A stretch of 64,000 bases of DNA from Pseudomonadota bacterium (GCA_023391375.1 JAEWBB010000024.1:1-64000), one strand, 5' to 3'. Shown: positions 35,661 through 44,284, counted from the stretch's first letter. Program-made: numbers and translations. The notes: generated by a model not told the origin, from the letters alone.

Positions 35661-36877
35661 GTCACCGCTTTCCTGATCGCGTAGCGCGCGTCGCGGTAGG
35701 CCTCGCCGTCGATCACCTCGGCAAGAGTGGTGACGGCGGCGACGACATCCTCGAACCGCGTGGTCAGCGGTGCGAAGCCGAAACGCATGAGGTCTGGAGC
35801 GCGAAAGTCGCCGATGACGTCGCGCTCAATCAGCGCCTGCATAATGGCGTAACTCTCGGCATGCGCGAAGCAGACGTGGCCGCCGCGCTGGCGGGCATTG
35901 CGCGGAGAAGCTAGCGTGAGGTCCGGAATGCGCGCCTCGACCTCGGCAATGAACAGGTCACCGAGCGCTCCGGCCTTGGCTTCGGCGACGGCCATGTCGA
36001 CCCCTTCGAACGTATCTAGTCCGGCGTCGAGCGCTGCCAATGCGAGGATCGAGGGCGTCCCTGAAAGGAACCGTGCGAGGCCCGGAGCGGCGGTGTAGTC
36101 GCTATCGAAAGCGAATGGTGCCGCATGGCCCATCCAGCCCTGGATCGGGTTCTCCATCCGCTCCTGCAGTTCACGCCGGACGTAGAGGAAGGCGGGGGCG
36201 CCGGGGCCGCCGTTGAGATATTTGTATCCGCAGCCGACCGCGAGGTCCGCCCCGTCGCGTCCGAGCCGGACGTCCAGGACGCCGGCACTGTGCGACAGGT
36301 CCCAAAGCGGAAGCGCGCCCGCCGACCGCGCCGCCGCCGACAGCGCCGCCATGTCGTGACGATGGCCGCCGCGATAGTCGACGTGAGTGAACATGAGGAG
36401 CGCGGTGTCCCCGTCCATCGCGGCCACGAGTCCCTCGCGGGCGACGCGGCGAAATTCGGCATCCGGGAACAGGCGCGCGATGCCTTGCGCGACATACTGG
36501 TCGGTGGGAAAATTCTCGGCCTCGGTCAGGATCACGCGCCGGCCCGTCGCCCCAAGCGCGGCCACCGCCAACTTGAACAGGTTCACCGAAGTGGAATCGC
36601 AGGCCAGGACCTCGTCGGCCTCCGCGCCGATCAGCCCTGCGATGCGGGCGCCGAGGCGCGCCGGCTGATCGATCCAGCCGTGCCTCGTCCAGCTGGTGAT
36701 AAGGGCCTCGCCCCATTCCCGTTCGACCGTCCGCGCAAGCCGCGAGGCGGTCGCTTTTGGCAGGGCGCCGAGGCTGTTGCCGTCGAGCTAGATGGTCCCG
36801 TCGGGAAGCGCGAAGCGGTCGCGCGTGAATGCGAGCGGGTCGGCGGCGTCGAGCGCTTTCGCCTCGTCCGGCGTCAC
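35657..36877 (-). pseudogene. kynU: Kynureninase interrupted by an in-frame amber codon
   Basis: The frame from a GTG at 36875-36877 to the stop at 35657 would encode about 406 residues, full kynureninase length. It is continuous except for one TAG at 36788-36790 (codon 30), in L-P-D-G-T-I-stop-L-D-G-N-S-L-G, where kynureninases carry Tyr. Downstream, everything looks intact: substrate and PLP region D-S-T-S-V-N-L-F-K, D-L-S-H-S-A-G, and the PLP lysine in G-C-G-Y-K-Y-L-N-G-G (codon 219). Kynureninase splits kynurenine to anthranilate and alanine. The GTG overlaps the dcd stop (GTGA). A restart at the GTG at 36586 would lack 97 residues and probably be inactive. A sequencing error, a fresh nonsense mutation or suppression all remain possible. 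Confidence 0.88.
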
Positions 36878-37428
36878 AGCCGGGGCAGGGTCACGCCTCG
36901 CTGGCCCATATATTTGCCGGCACGGTCCTTGTAGCTGGTCTCGCAACGCTCGTTCCCTTTCAGGAACAGGAACTGGCAGGCGCCCTCGTTGGCGTAGATT
37001 TTGGCGGGCAACGGCGTGGTATTGGAAAATTCCAGCGTCACATGGCCTTCCCAGCCCGGCTCCAGCGGGGTCACGTTGACGATGATTCCGCACCGCGCGT
37101 AGGTCGACTTGCCGAGGCAGATCACCAGCACGTCTTCCGGTACCCGGAAATATTCGACCGTCCGCGCCAGCGCGAAGCTGTTCGGCGGGATGATGCAGAT
37201 GTCGGTCTGGCGATCGACGAAGCTGTTGGCGGCGAAGTCCTTGGGATCGACCACCGCCGAATCGACGTTGGTAAAGATCTTGAACTCGTCCGCCACCCGC
37301 GCGTCGTAGCCGTAGGACGACAGGCCGTAGCTGATGCAGCCCTCGCGCCGCTGGGCCTCGACGAACGGCTCGATCATGCCGTGCTCCTGGGCCTGCTCGC
37401 GAATCCAGCGGTCGGAAAGAATGCTCAT
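36874..37428 (-). CDS. dcd: dCTP deaminase
   Basis: Dcd makes dUTP from dCTP for thymidylate synthesis. The 184-residue protein has S-Y-G-Y-D-A-R near residue 40, G-K-S-T-Y-A-R-C-G with the substrate-binding residues, and T-P-L-E-P-G-W-E-G-H-V-T-L-E with the catalytic Glu. I chose the ATG at 37426-37428 (M-S-I-L-S-D-R-W-I); the longer frame to 37494 runs into the dnaB leader. Its stop overlaps the kynureninase start. It is divergent from dnaB with a 120-base gap. Confidence 0.95.
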   Translation of the reverse strand: MSILSDRWIREQAQEHGMIEPFVEAQRREGCISYGLSSYGYDARVADEFKIFTNVDSAVVDPKDFAANSFVDRQTDICIIPPNSFALARTVEYFRVPEDVLVICLGKSTYARCGIIVNVTPLEPGWEGHVTLEFSNTTPLPAKIYANEGACQFLFLKGNERCETSYKDRAGKYMGQRGVTLPRL

Positions 37429-37474
37429 GAAGGATGGCCTAGCCGCCTGCGCGGCGCGCGCGCAACGTTCGCGT

Positions 37475-37483
37475 TTATCCACA
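37475..37483 (+). promoter_or_regulatory. Consensus DnaA box upstream of dnaB
   Basis: TTATCCACA at 37475-37483 matches the DnaA box consensus TTATNCACA exactly. It lies 65 bases before the dnaB start and 47 bases before the dcd start on the other strand, so it could affect either gene. Two GANTC sites (37513-37517 and 37540-37544), the target of the CcrM cell-cycle methylase in alphaproteobacteria, lie in the same short leader. Confidence 0.6.
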
Positions 37484-37548
37484 GCAAAGCCCACGGAAAA
37501 ATCGCCGGAGGGGAGTCAGGGCCGCCGAATTCATGTATCGAATCGACC

Positions 37549-39042
37549 ATGGCCGAAATCGTTCGAATCAACGAGGCTGCCGACCATGGCGCCGCCCCCC
37601 AGTCCCTTCCGCAGAACGTGGAGGCGGAGGCCGCGCTCTTGGGCGCGCTGATGATCGACAACCGGCTGGTCGAGGACGTGCAGATGCGGTTGAAGCCGCA
37701 CCACTTCTTCGAGCCGCTCCACGGCCGCGTCTACGAAGCGATCCTGCGCCTCACGGATCGCAACATGGTCGCCAATCCGGTGACCCTGAAACCCCTGTTC
37801 GAGGCCGACGAGGGGATGAAGGAAGTCGGCGGGCCGGCCTACCTTGCCCAGTTGACCGGTTCCGGCGCCGCCGTCATCGGTGCGCGCGATTTTGCCGCCC
37901 AGGTGTACGACCTCGCGCTGCTCCGCGCCCTCGTCGGCGTCGGCCGCGACCTGGTCGAAGGCGCGCTCGACACCAGCGAGGACGTCGCCCCGCTGGAGCA
38001 GATCGAGCGGGCCGAGAGCGAGCTTTACCGCGTCGCCGAAGAGGGCGGCAACGAGGGCAAGGTCAAGAGCTTCGGCGAGGCCGCGCTGCTGGCGGTCAAG
38101 CAGGCCGAAAAGGCGCTGCAGACCGGCGGGCATCTGTCGGGCATCACCACCGGCCTCGAAGGCTTGAACGGCAAGATCGGCGGCCTTCACCCGAGCGACC
38201 TCATCATCCTCGCCGGCCGTCCGGGCATGGGCAAGACCTCGCTCGCCACTAACATCGCCTTCGCTGCGGCGCAGCGGTATGTGCGCGACATCGAGGACGG
38301 CATCGCGCCGGAAAAATCGGCCGGTGCGCCGACCGCCTTCTTCAGCCTCGAAATGTCGGCCGACCAGCTGGCGACCCGCGTGCTGGCCGAGCAGTCGGGG
38401 ATTTCGTCGGAAAACCTGCGCATGGGCAAGATCCAGCGCACCGAGTTCAACGACCTCGCCCGCGCGTCGGGCGAACTGTCGAGCCTGCCGCTCTACATCG
38501 ACGACACGCCGGGCCTGACGATCGCGTCGCTCCGCGCCCGCGCCCGCCGGCTGAAGCGCCAGAAGGGCATCGGCTTCGTCGTTATCGACTACCTGCAGCT
38601 GCTGTCCGGGTCGGGCCGCGGCGGCAACGACAACCGCGTACAGGAAATCTCGGAGATCAGTCGCGGCTTGAAGCAGCTGGCCAAGGAACTCGACCTGCCG
38701 GTGCTGGCGCTGTCGCAGCTGAGCCGTGCCGTCGAAAGCCGCGAGGACAAGCGGCCGCAGCTTTCCGACCTCCGCGAATCCGGCTCGATCGAGCAGGACG
38801 CGGACATGGTGTGGTTCGTCTATCGTGGCGACTATTACCTGGCCGCCAAGAAGCCGGACGAAGACAGCCCCGATTTCCCCAACTGGCTGGAGGAAATGAA
38901 CCGCATCCATGGCCGCGCCGACCTGATCGTCGCCAAGCAGCGCCACGGCGCCACCGGCACCGTCCGCATGCGCTTCGATTCACGGATCACCAAGTTCAGC
39001 GACCCGGCGGAGGGAGATTACCTTCCGGAAATGCGCGGCTGA
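37549..39042 (+). CDS. dnaB: Replicative DNA helicase DnaB
   Basis: DnaB is the hexameric helicase of the replication fork. The 497-residue protein has an N-terminal domain (P-Q-N-V-E-A-E-A-A-L-L-G-A-L near residues 21-34), and a RecA-like core with Walker A G-R-P-G-M-G-K-T-S, F-S-L-E-M-S and V-I-D-Y-L-Q-L. The C-terminal S-Q-L-S-R-A-V-E-x-R and D-L-R-E-S-G-S-I-E-Q-D-A-D motifs are also present. The frame is open a further 720 bases upstream as antisense of dcd; the ATG at 37549 is the true start. No intein is present. Confidence 0.97.
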   Translation: MAEIVRINEAADHGAAPQSLPQNVEAEAALLGALMIDNRLVEDVQMRLKPHHFFEPLHGRVYEAILRLTDRNMVANPVTLKPLFEADEGMKEVGGPAYLAQLTGSGAAVIGARDFAAQVYDLALLRALVGVGRDLVEGALDTSEDVAPLEQIERAESELYRVAEEGGNEGKVKSFGEAALLAVKQAEKALQTGGHLSGITTGLEGLNGKIGGLHPSDLIILAGRPGMGKTSLATNIAFAAAQRYVRDIEDGIAPEKSAGAPTAFFSLEMSADQLATRVLAEQSGISSENLRMGKIQRTEFNDLARASGELSSLPLYIDDTPGLTIASLRARARRLKRQKGIGFVVIDYLQLLSGSGRGGNDNRVQEISEISRGLKQLAKELDLPVLALSQLSRAVESREDKRPQLSDLRESGSIEQDADMVWFVYRGDYYLAAKKPDEDSPDFPNWLEEMNRIHGRADLIVAKQRHGATGTVRMRFDSRITKFSDPAEGDYLPEMRG

Positions 39043-39048
39043 CGCCCG

Positions 39049-39315
39049 CTACTCCGCGGCCATCAGCTCCGACGTCTCGACGATGTTGAGCTCGCGCAGA
39101 AGGCCATCGACGCTTTTCGTCAGTTCGGTCAGCTGCGTGAACGGATGACGCGCACCGCGGTGGGCTTCGACCATCAGGATGGCGTCGACCAGGATCGGCA
39201 CGATCAGCGCCTCTGGGTCGTCGGTCTGCGCCAGCGAATGGAGCTTGGCGATCGCCTTGGCGCGCGCTTCTTCCGGCTTGTCCACGACGGCCGTGCGCCC
39301 GATCAACCAACCCAT
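39049..39315 (-). CDS. Hypothetical small protein
   Basis: I place the start at the ATG at 39313-39315 (M-G-W-L-I-G-R-T), six bases after GGAG; upstream in-frame ATGs at 39327 and 39345 are possible. The 88-residue product is acidic to neutral, mostly helical by composition, with no signal sequence or membrane segment. It ends E-T-S-E-L-M-A-A-E. I recognise no family. It is convergent with dnaB (6-base gap) and downstream of astD is 99 bases of non-coding sequence. Confidence 0.6.
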   Translation of the reverse strand: MGWLIGRTAVVDKPEEARAKAIAKLHSLAQTDDPEALIVPILVDAILMVEAHRGARHPFTQLTELTKSVDGLLRELNIVETSELMAAE

Positions 39316-39414
39316 TCTTGTCTCCATGCCTTGAGGTGAGGGCATGATACGCTCGAATGGCCGAGGAGGTGAGGGGACCGGTCGCCGCTGCAATGCGGCT
39401 CGGCGCAAACGGGA

Positions 39415-40848
39415 TTAAATGCGGTCGTTTTCGGGGACGTAAGCGGGCCTGAGGCCCTGCGCGATCGAGCCGCGCACCGTGTCCGCCTCGACGCTGGTCA
39501 CCGGATAGGCGCAATAGTCGGCCGCGTAGAAGGCCGAGGGGCGGTGGTTGCCGCTCATGCCCACCCCGCCGAACGGCGCCGCCGACGGCGCGCCGTTGGT
39601 CGGCCGGTTCCAGTTAATCACGCCGGCCCGCGCCTTGGCCCAGAACTGCTCGTACAGCGCCGGATGCTTGGTGAGGATCGACGCGGCCAGCCCGTACTGG
39701 GTGTTGTTGGCCTCCCGGATGGCGGCGTCGAAATCCTTGACGCGGATGATCTGCAGGATGGGGCCGAACAGCTCCTCGTCCTGCCGGTCCTTGGCGTCGG
39801 TCATGTCGATCAGCGCGGGGGTAAGGTACGGGCGTTCCTCGTGCGGGCGGTCGAGGCGGCGGATCGGCTTGCCGCCTTTCATCATCAGGCCGAGGAAGCG
39901 GTCCTGCAGGATGTCGGCGGTCATCAGGTCGATCACCGGGCCCATGAACGGCTGCGGGTCGGCCAGCGGGTGGTCGACGATGATCCGGTCGATCAGCTTG
40001 GTGATCTCGCCGATCAGCGGCTCGTGCTTGCCGTCCTCGACGATGAGGCGCCGCGCCGCCGTGCAGCGCTGCCCGGCGGAAAGGTAGGCCGACTGGACGA
40101 TCAGGGCCGCCGACGCTTGCAGGTCGGCGACATCCCACGCGATGATCGGGCTGTTGCCGCCCAGTTCGAGGGCGAGGATCTTGCCCGGAGTCTCGGCGAA
40201 CTGGCGCGCGAGCGCCGCGCCGGCGCGGGCCGAGCCGGTGAAGAGCAGGCCGTCGATGCCGGGATCGGCGGCCAGCGCCTTGCCTTCCTCGGGCCCGCCC
40301 TGAAGCAATCGGATCGCGCCTTCCGGCACACCGGCCTCGCGAAAGCATTTGACGAGATATTCGCCGACCGCCGGGCACTTCTCGCTCGGCTTGAACACCA
40401 CCGAGTTGCCCGCGATCAGGGCCGGGACGATGTGGCCGTTGGGCAAATGCGCCGGGAAATTGTAGGGGCCAAGCACCGCCAGCACGCCGTGCGGCTTGTG
40501 ACGGACGGTGACCTTGTTGCCCATCTGCGCTTCGAGCCGGTGCATCGGCGTGCGCTCACCATAGGCGGTGATCGAGATCTCCACCTTGGCGATGACTGAG
40601 GCGACCTCGGTCTTGGCTTCCCAGAAGGGCTTGCCGCTTTCGCGGGCGATGAGGTCGGCGAATTCCTCTTCCTTGCCCCGCACCACGTTGGCGAAGCGGC
40701 GCATCGTTTCCATGCGGAAGGCGACCGATTGCCGCGCCCAGTCCGGGAAGGCGGCGCGGGCGGCGGCGACTTCGGCGGCGGCATCGCCGCTTTCGCCCTG
40801 CCAGATGACCTCGTCGGTCGCGGGTTCGGTGGAAATGATGGTCGGCAC
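39415..40848 (-). CDS. astD: Succinylglutamate-semialdehyde dehydrogenase
   Basis: AstD is the fourth enzyme of the arginine succinyltransferase pathway. The protein has E-L-G-G-N-S-P, the catalytic Cys in S-A-G-Q-R-C-T-A-A-R-R, F-T-G-S-A-R-A-G and F-G-G-V-G-M-S-G-N-H-R, the last specific to AstD. I favour the GTG at 40846-40848 (M-P-T-I-I-S-T-E-P-A-T-D), giving 477 residues; a TTG at 40884 overlapping the selO stop (TTGA) is the alternative. None of astA, astB, astC or astE is in the window; selO lies directly upstream. Confidence 0.88.
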   Translation of the reverse strand: MPTIISTEPATDEVIWQGESGDAAAEVAAARAAFPDWARQSVAFRMETMRRFANVVRGKEEEFADLIARESGKPFWEAKTEVASVIAKVEISITAYGERTPMHRLEAQMGNKVTVRHKPHGVLAVLGPYNFPAHLPNGHIVPALIAGNSVVFKPSEKCPAVGEYLVKCFREAGVPEGAIRLLQGGPEEGKALAADPGIDGLLFTGSARAGAALARQFAETPGKILALELGGNSPIIAWDVADLQASAALIVQSAYLSAGQRCTAARRLIVEDGKHEPLIGEITKLIDRIIVDHPLADPQPFMGPVIDLMTADILQDRFLGLMMKGGKPIRRLDRPHEERPYLTPALIDMTDAKDRQDEELFGPILQIIRVKDFDAAIREANNTQYGLAASILTKHPALYEQFWAKARAGVINWNRPTNGAPSAAPFGGVGMSGNHRPSAFYAADYCAYPVTSVEADTVRGSIAQGLRPAYVPENDRI

Positions 40849-40880
40849 GGGCTGCGCCGTCCCATGCCCGTTAACCGTGG

Positions 40881-42260
40881 TCAAGGGGCGTCGGCCGCCA
40901 TCGCCTCGGCCATGCGCCGGATCGCGGCGATTTTCGCTTCGAAGACGGACCAATCGTCACCGTCCGCGATGGCCGCCCAGATCGCCTCGACCTCGTCGAT
41001 CAGCATCGAGCAGGGCGCGGCGTCGGACCAATACGGATGGGTGAGGGCGCGTTGGCGGTCCCCAAGCTCGGCCCTAAGGGCGTCGAACGCGGCATCGACA
41101 TATGCCGGCGCACCCGGCAGGCGGCCGCCGCGCCAGTCGAAGAAGAAGCGATCGATCCCGACCGTTCGCGACCGCAGGGCCTTCAACATGGCGCCGGCCA
41201 GCGTGCGGTCGCGCGTGGGATCCGGCGCGAGGCCGAGCCGGGCGACCATCTTCGCGACCAACGCCTCTTCGAACAGCGAGGGCCAGGCGTTCAGCGTCTC
41301 GCCGAGCGCGCCGCCGTCGTCGGTCAGGAGCGCAAGGCAGCCGCCCAGCTGTGCGACGTCCCAGTGGATCGCCTCGGGCTGGCGGCCGAACGCATAGAGC
41401 CCGACCTCGTCGAAATAGGCCGCGACGAAGCCTTCGTCCCACTCGGGCACGAAGCGCCATGGCCCGTAATCGAAGCTTTCGCCGGAGATGGCGATGTTGT
41501 CGCTGTTGAGCACACCGTGGACAAACCCGGCGACGACGTAGCTGGCGGCGAGGTCCGCCGTCGCCGCGCATACCTTGTCCATCAGCAGCGCCGCCACCTC
41601 GGCCGGATCGTCGGGCGGTGTCACGCCGTACAGCTTGTCGAGACAGTAGCGAGCCAGCGCCTCGATCCCGCCCGCATCCTCGAAATAGGCCAGCCGCTGG
41701 AAGGTGCCGATGCGGATGTGGCCGTGGCTTAGCCGGGTCAGCACGGCCGAACGCGTCGGCGACGGCTCGTCGCCCCGGACCAATTGCTCGCCGGTTTCGA
41801 ACAGGGCGAAGCTTTTGGAAGTGTTCACGCCCAGCGCCTCGAGCATCTCGGTCGCCAGCACTTCGCGCACGCCGCCCTTGAGCGTCAGCCGGCCATCGCC
41901 GCGCCGGCTCCACGGGGTCTGCCCGCTGCCCTTGGTGCCAAGGTCGAGCAGGCGTCCCTTGTCGTCGCGCAGCTGGGCGAACAGGAAGCCGCGGCCGTCG
42001 CCGAGCTCCGGGTTGTACACGCGGAACTGGTGGCCGTGGTAGCGCAGCGCCAGCGGCTCCGGTAGGTTGCCGGGAAGCGGCTCGAAGCGGGCGAAATGCG
42101 CTTCCCAATCGGTGTCGCCAAGGCCGACGCGGTCGGCCCAACGTCGGTTGAGGAAGCGCGGCGTGGCCGTCGGGAAGGCGGCCGGCCGGACGGGATCGTA
42201 AAACGCCTCGCCCAACTCGAGAATCGTCGGATCGGGCCGATACACTTGCGTCGCCGCCAT
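40881..42260 (-). CDS. selO: Protein adenylyltransferase SelO (YdiU/UPF0061)
   Basis: SelO is a pseudokinase-fold enzyme that transfers AMP to protein hydroxyl groups. The 459-residue protein contains Y-H-G-H-Q-F-R-V-Y, L-D-L-G-T-K-G-S-G-Q-T-P-W-S-R-R-G-D-G-R, and the metal-binding G-F-V-H-G-V-L-N-S-D-N with D-Y-G-P-W, as in the family. It lacks a C-terminal selenocysteine or C-x-x-C found in some SelO proteins, ending in A-D-A-P. It is directly upstream of astD and divergent from the alpha/beta hydrolase gene (21-base gap). Confidence 0.93.
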   Translation of the reverse strand: MAATQVYRPDPTILELGEAFYDPVRPAAFPTATPRFLNRRWADRVGLGDTDWEAHFARFEPLPGNLPEPLALRYHGHQFRVYNPELGDGRGFLFAQLRDDKGRLLDLGTKGSGQTPWSRRGDGRLTLKGGVREVLATEMLEALGVNTSKSFALFETGEQLVRGDEPSPTRSAVLTRLSHGHIRIGTFQRLAYFEDAGGIEALARYCLDKLYGVTPPDDPAEVAALLMDKVCAATADLAASYVVAGFVHGVLNSDNIAISGESFDYGPWRFVPEWDEGFVAAYFDEVGLYAFGRQPEAIHWDVAQLGGCLALLTDDGGALGETLNAWPSLFEEALVAKMVARLGLAPDPTRDRTLAGAMLKALRSRTVGIDRFFFDWRGGRLPGAPAYVDAAFDALRAELGDRQRALTHPYWSDAAPCSMLIDEVEAIWAAIADGDDWSVFEAKIAAIRRMAEAMAADAP

Positions 42261-42281
42261 TGGCCCGCGATAGGGGAGGAG

Positions 42282-43166
42282 ATGGTCAATTCAAAGTCGA
42301 ACGGGCGCTGGAGCGACCGCTACTACACCAGCGCCGACGGCATCCGCCTCCATTACCGGGATTATGACGGGCCGCGCGATGGGCCGCCCATCCTGTGCAT
42401 TCCCGGCTTGACCCGCAACGCACGCGATTTCGAAAAGCTGGCTGACCGTTACGCCGGCGACTGGCGGGTGATCGTGGTCGACCTGCGCGGCCGCGGCCTC
42501 AGCGATCCCGACCCACAGCCTGAGCGCTACGCACCGCATTACTACCTCGCCGACTTGGTCAAGCTGCTCGACCAGCTCGGCATCGCCGACGCGGTGTTCG
42601 TCGGCACCTCGCTCGGCGGGTTGATCACCATGCTGGTCGCGGCGACCGAGCCCGAGCGGATCGCCGGCGCGCTGCTCAACGACATCGGGCCGGAGATCGA
42701 CCGAGAGGGCCTCGAATTCATCGGCGGCTATGTCGGCAACGACCAGCGCTTTGCGGATTGGGACGCGGCAGCGAGCGAACTGGGCGCCCGCAACGCTAAG
42801 CGCTTTCCGAATTATACGCCGTCCGACTGGGACGAGATGGCGCGCCGCTGGTGCGTGGAGGACGGGGGCGAGGTCCGCTTCGACTACGACATGCGGATCG
42901 CCGACAATTTCAAGCGTGCGCTGGATGCCGAGCCGGTCGACGCCTGGCCGATGCTGGAGGGCCTGAAGGGCAAGCCGGTGACGATCGTGCGCGGCGAGAT
43001 TTCCGACCTGATGTCGGTCGAGACCGCGGAACGGATGGCGCGCGAATTGCCGGGCGCGGAACTGGTGACGGTGCCGGGCGCCAGCCATGCCCCGTCGCTC
43101 GACGAGCCGCAAAGTGTCGCAGCGATCGACCGGCTGCTGGCGCGGGTGCGCGCCGAAACCGCCTAG
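42282..43166 (+). CDS. Alpha/beta hydrolase
   Basis: The 294-residue protein has an alpha/beta hydrolase fold: I-P-G-L-T-R-N-A-R-D-F (oxyanion region), V-V-D-L-R-G-R-G-L-S, nucleophile elbow G-T-S-L-G-G with Ser, and a C-terminal G-A-S-H-A-P with the catalytic His. It resembles small-molecule ester or lactone hydrolases (dehalogenase/epoxide-hydrolase-like or 3-oxoadipate lactonase-like); the substrate cannot be read. The ATG follows GGGGAGGAG. Its end overlaps the Sco gene end by 4 bases on the opposite strand. Confidence 0.88.
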   Translation: MVNSKSNGRWSDRYYTSADGIRLHYRDYDGPRDGPPILCIPGLTRNARDFEKLADRYAGDWRVIVVDLRGRGLSDPDPQPERYAPHYYLADLVKLLDQLGIADAVFVGTSLGGLITMLVAATEPERIAGALLNDIGPEIDREGLEFIGGYVGNDQRFADWDAAASELGARNAKRFPNYTPSDWDEMARRWCVEDGGEVRFDYDMRIADNFKRALDAEPVDAWPMLEGLKGKPVTIVRGEISDLMSVETAERMARELPGAELVTVPGASHAPSLDEPQSVAAIDRLLARVRAETA

Positions 43167-43759
43167 GACGCCAGCCGCTTCGCCTTGGCCAGTTGCGCCG
43201 ACGGGGTTTCCTCCGGCGTGATGGTGCCGATGAAATCGTCGTGCCGGTCGAACAGCAATACCGCCGCGCTATGGTCGACGGTATAGTCGCCGTTACCGGT
43301 CGGGACCTTTTCGCTGAAAATCCCGAACAGCTTCTTGACCCGCTCGACCCCAGCAGGCGTGCCGGTCAGCGCGACGATCGGCGTGCCGAACAGGCCGGCA
43401 TATTTGGCCATTTCCGCCGGCGTGTCGCGCTCCGGGTCGACGCTGACGAATACGATCTGGAACGCACCGTCGCCGCCAACCTGTTTGCGTAGCTTCGCAA
43501 GGTTCGCGAGCGTGGTCGGGCAGACGTCCGGGCAATGGGTGAAACCGAAGAACAGCGCCCGCGGCTTGCCGTTCAGGCGCTGCGAGGCGAAGGGCTTGCC
43601 GTCCGCGCCGGTCAGCGTGAACGGGCCGCCGACGTTGCCCATGGCCGTCGAGGCCGCCGGCATCGGTGCCGGCGCCGCCTTCGGACGCACGGTCAGGAAA
43701 GCCGCGGCGACGAGGGCGACCGCGACGAGGCCCCACAGGGCCAGACGGAAATTCCTCAT
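43163..43759 (-). CDS. Sco1/SenC family copper chaperone/thioredoxin-like protein
   Basis: The 198-residue protein has one N-terminal membrane segment (about 7-24), then a thioredoxin-like domain with the copper motif C76-P-D-V-C80-P and a conserved His163 in D-H-S-A-A-V. Sco proteins insert copper in the Cu-A site of cytochrome c oxidase subunit II. Its start overlaps the PCu(A)C gene stop by 4 bases, so the two form a coupled copper-delivery unit. Confidence 0.94.
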   Translation of the reverse strand: MRNFRLALWGLVAVALVAAAFLTVRPKAAPAPMPAASTAMGNVGGPFTLTGADGKPFASQRLNGKPRALFFGFTHCPDVCPTTLANLAKLRKQVGGDGAFQIVFVSVDPERDTPAEMAKYAGLFGTPIVALTGTPAGVERVKKLFGIFSEKVPTGNGDYTVDHSAAVLLFDRHDDFIGTITPEETPSAQLAKAKRLAS

Positions 43760-44196
43760 CGCTCGTCCTCGTCGTCCTGGCCCGGCGCCTCGACCGGCAC
43801 CGCCAGCGCCATCGGCCGATGCCGCTCGAAGTGAAGCACCATAGGCATCGTCCCACCCACTTCGATGTCCTTGTTGGCCATCACCATCACGTGGCGGCCC
43901 TGCGGCGCGAGGATCAGGCCTTCACCGGCGGGAATCGGAAAACCGTCCGGTGCCGGCCGCATCCGCATGATCCCGCCCTCCATGCTCATGTCGTGGAGGC
44001 TGGCGCTGCCCGTGTCCGCCGTTTCGACCCTGACGAGCCGGTCGGCGCCGCCCGAATTGCCGAGCGTGAAATAGGCCGACGCCATCTTGCCAGTCGCGAC
44101 GGCATGGACGTCGGTGATGGCGAACTTCGACGGTGCCTCCTTGCACGACACGAGCAGGAGGGCGGCGAGGGGAAGGGCGAGCGATTCGAGGCGCAT
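43756..44196 (-). CDS. Copper chaperone PCu(A)C-like lipoprotein
   Basis: The 146-residue protein starts with a lipoprotein signal (L-L-V-S-C, Cys18) and has the PCu(A)C copper motif: H-D-M-S-M-E-G-G-I-M-R-M, then P-Q-G-R-H-V-M-V-M about 20 residues later. PCu(A)C delivers Cu(I) to Sco or directly to cytochrome c oxidase subunit II. The pairing with sco supports the role. It is divergent from a MarR gene with 88 bases between, where a palindromic site lies. Confidence 0.92.
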   Translation of the reverse strand: MRLESLALPLAALLLVSCKEAPSKFAITDVHAVATGKMASAYFTLGNSGGADRLVRVETADTGSASLHDMSMEGGIMRMRPAPDGFPIPAGEGLILAPQGRHVMVMANKDIEVGGTMPMVLHFERHRPMALAVPVEAPGQDDEDER

Positions 44197-44246
44197 GCCC
44201 GTGCCCTTAGGTCGCCGATTTCATCCGGGCCAGCCTTGCAATCGAC

Positions 44247-44269
44247 AATATTGCGGAGGCGCAAATATT
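44247..44269. promoter_or_regulatory. Imperfect palindrome between the copper genes and marR, candidate MarR operator
   Basis: AATATTGC at 44247-44254 faces GCAAATATT at 44261-44269 with six bases between, a near-perfect inverted repeat in a locally AT-rich 88-base divergent gap. Its edge is 15 bases before the marR start and 50 bases from the PCu(A)C start. MarR proteins commonly bind such sites and repress their own and the divergent gene; that role is inferred. Confidence 0.45.
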
Positions 44270-44284
44270 TGTTACTCTGTAATC

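Noticed and set aside
36586..36588. Downstream GTG restart giving a working 309-residue kynureninase
   Set aside because: It would remove about 97 residues including the start of the cofactor-binding region, so activity is improbable.
36788..37093. A separate 101-codon gene ending in D-G-T-I
   Set aside because: Its last 29 codons are the kynureninase N-terminus and the rest is dcd read in another frame.
36829..37548. N-terminal extension of dnaB
   Set aside because: The upstream frame is antisense to dcd and unlike DnaB; the real protein begins at 37549 with a normal N-terminus.
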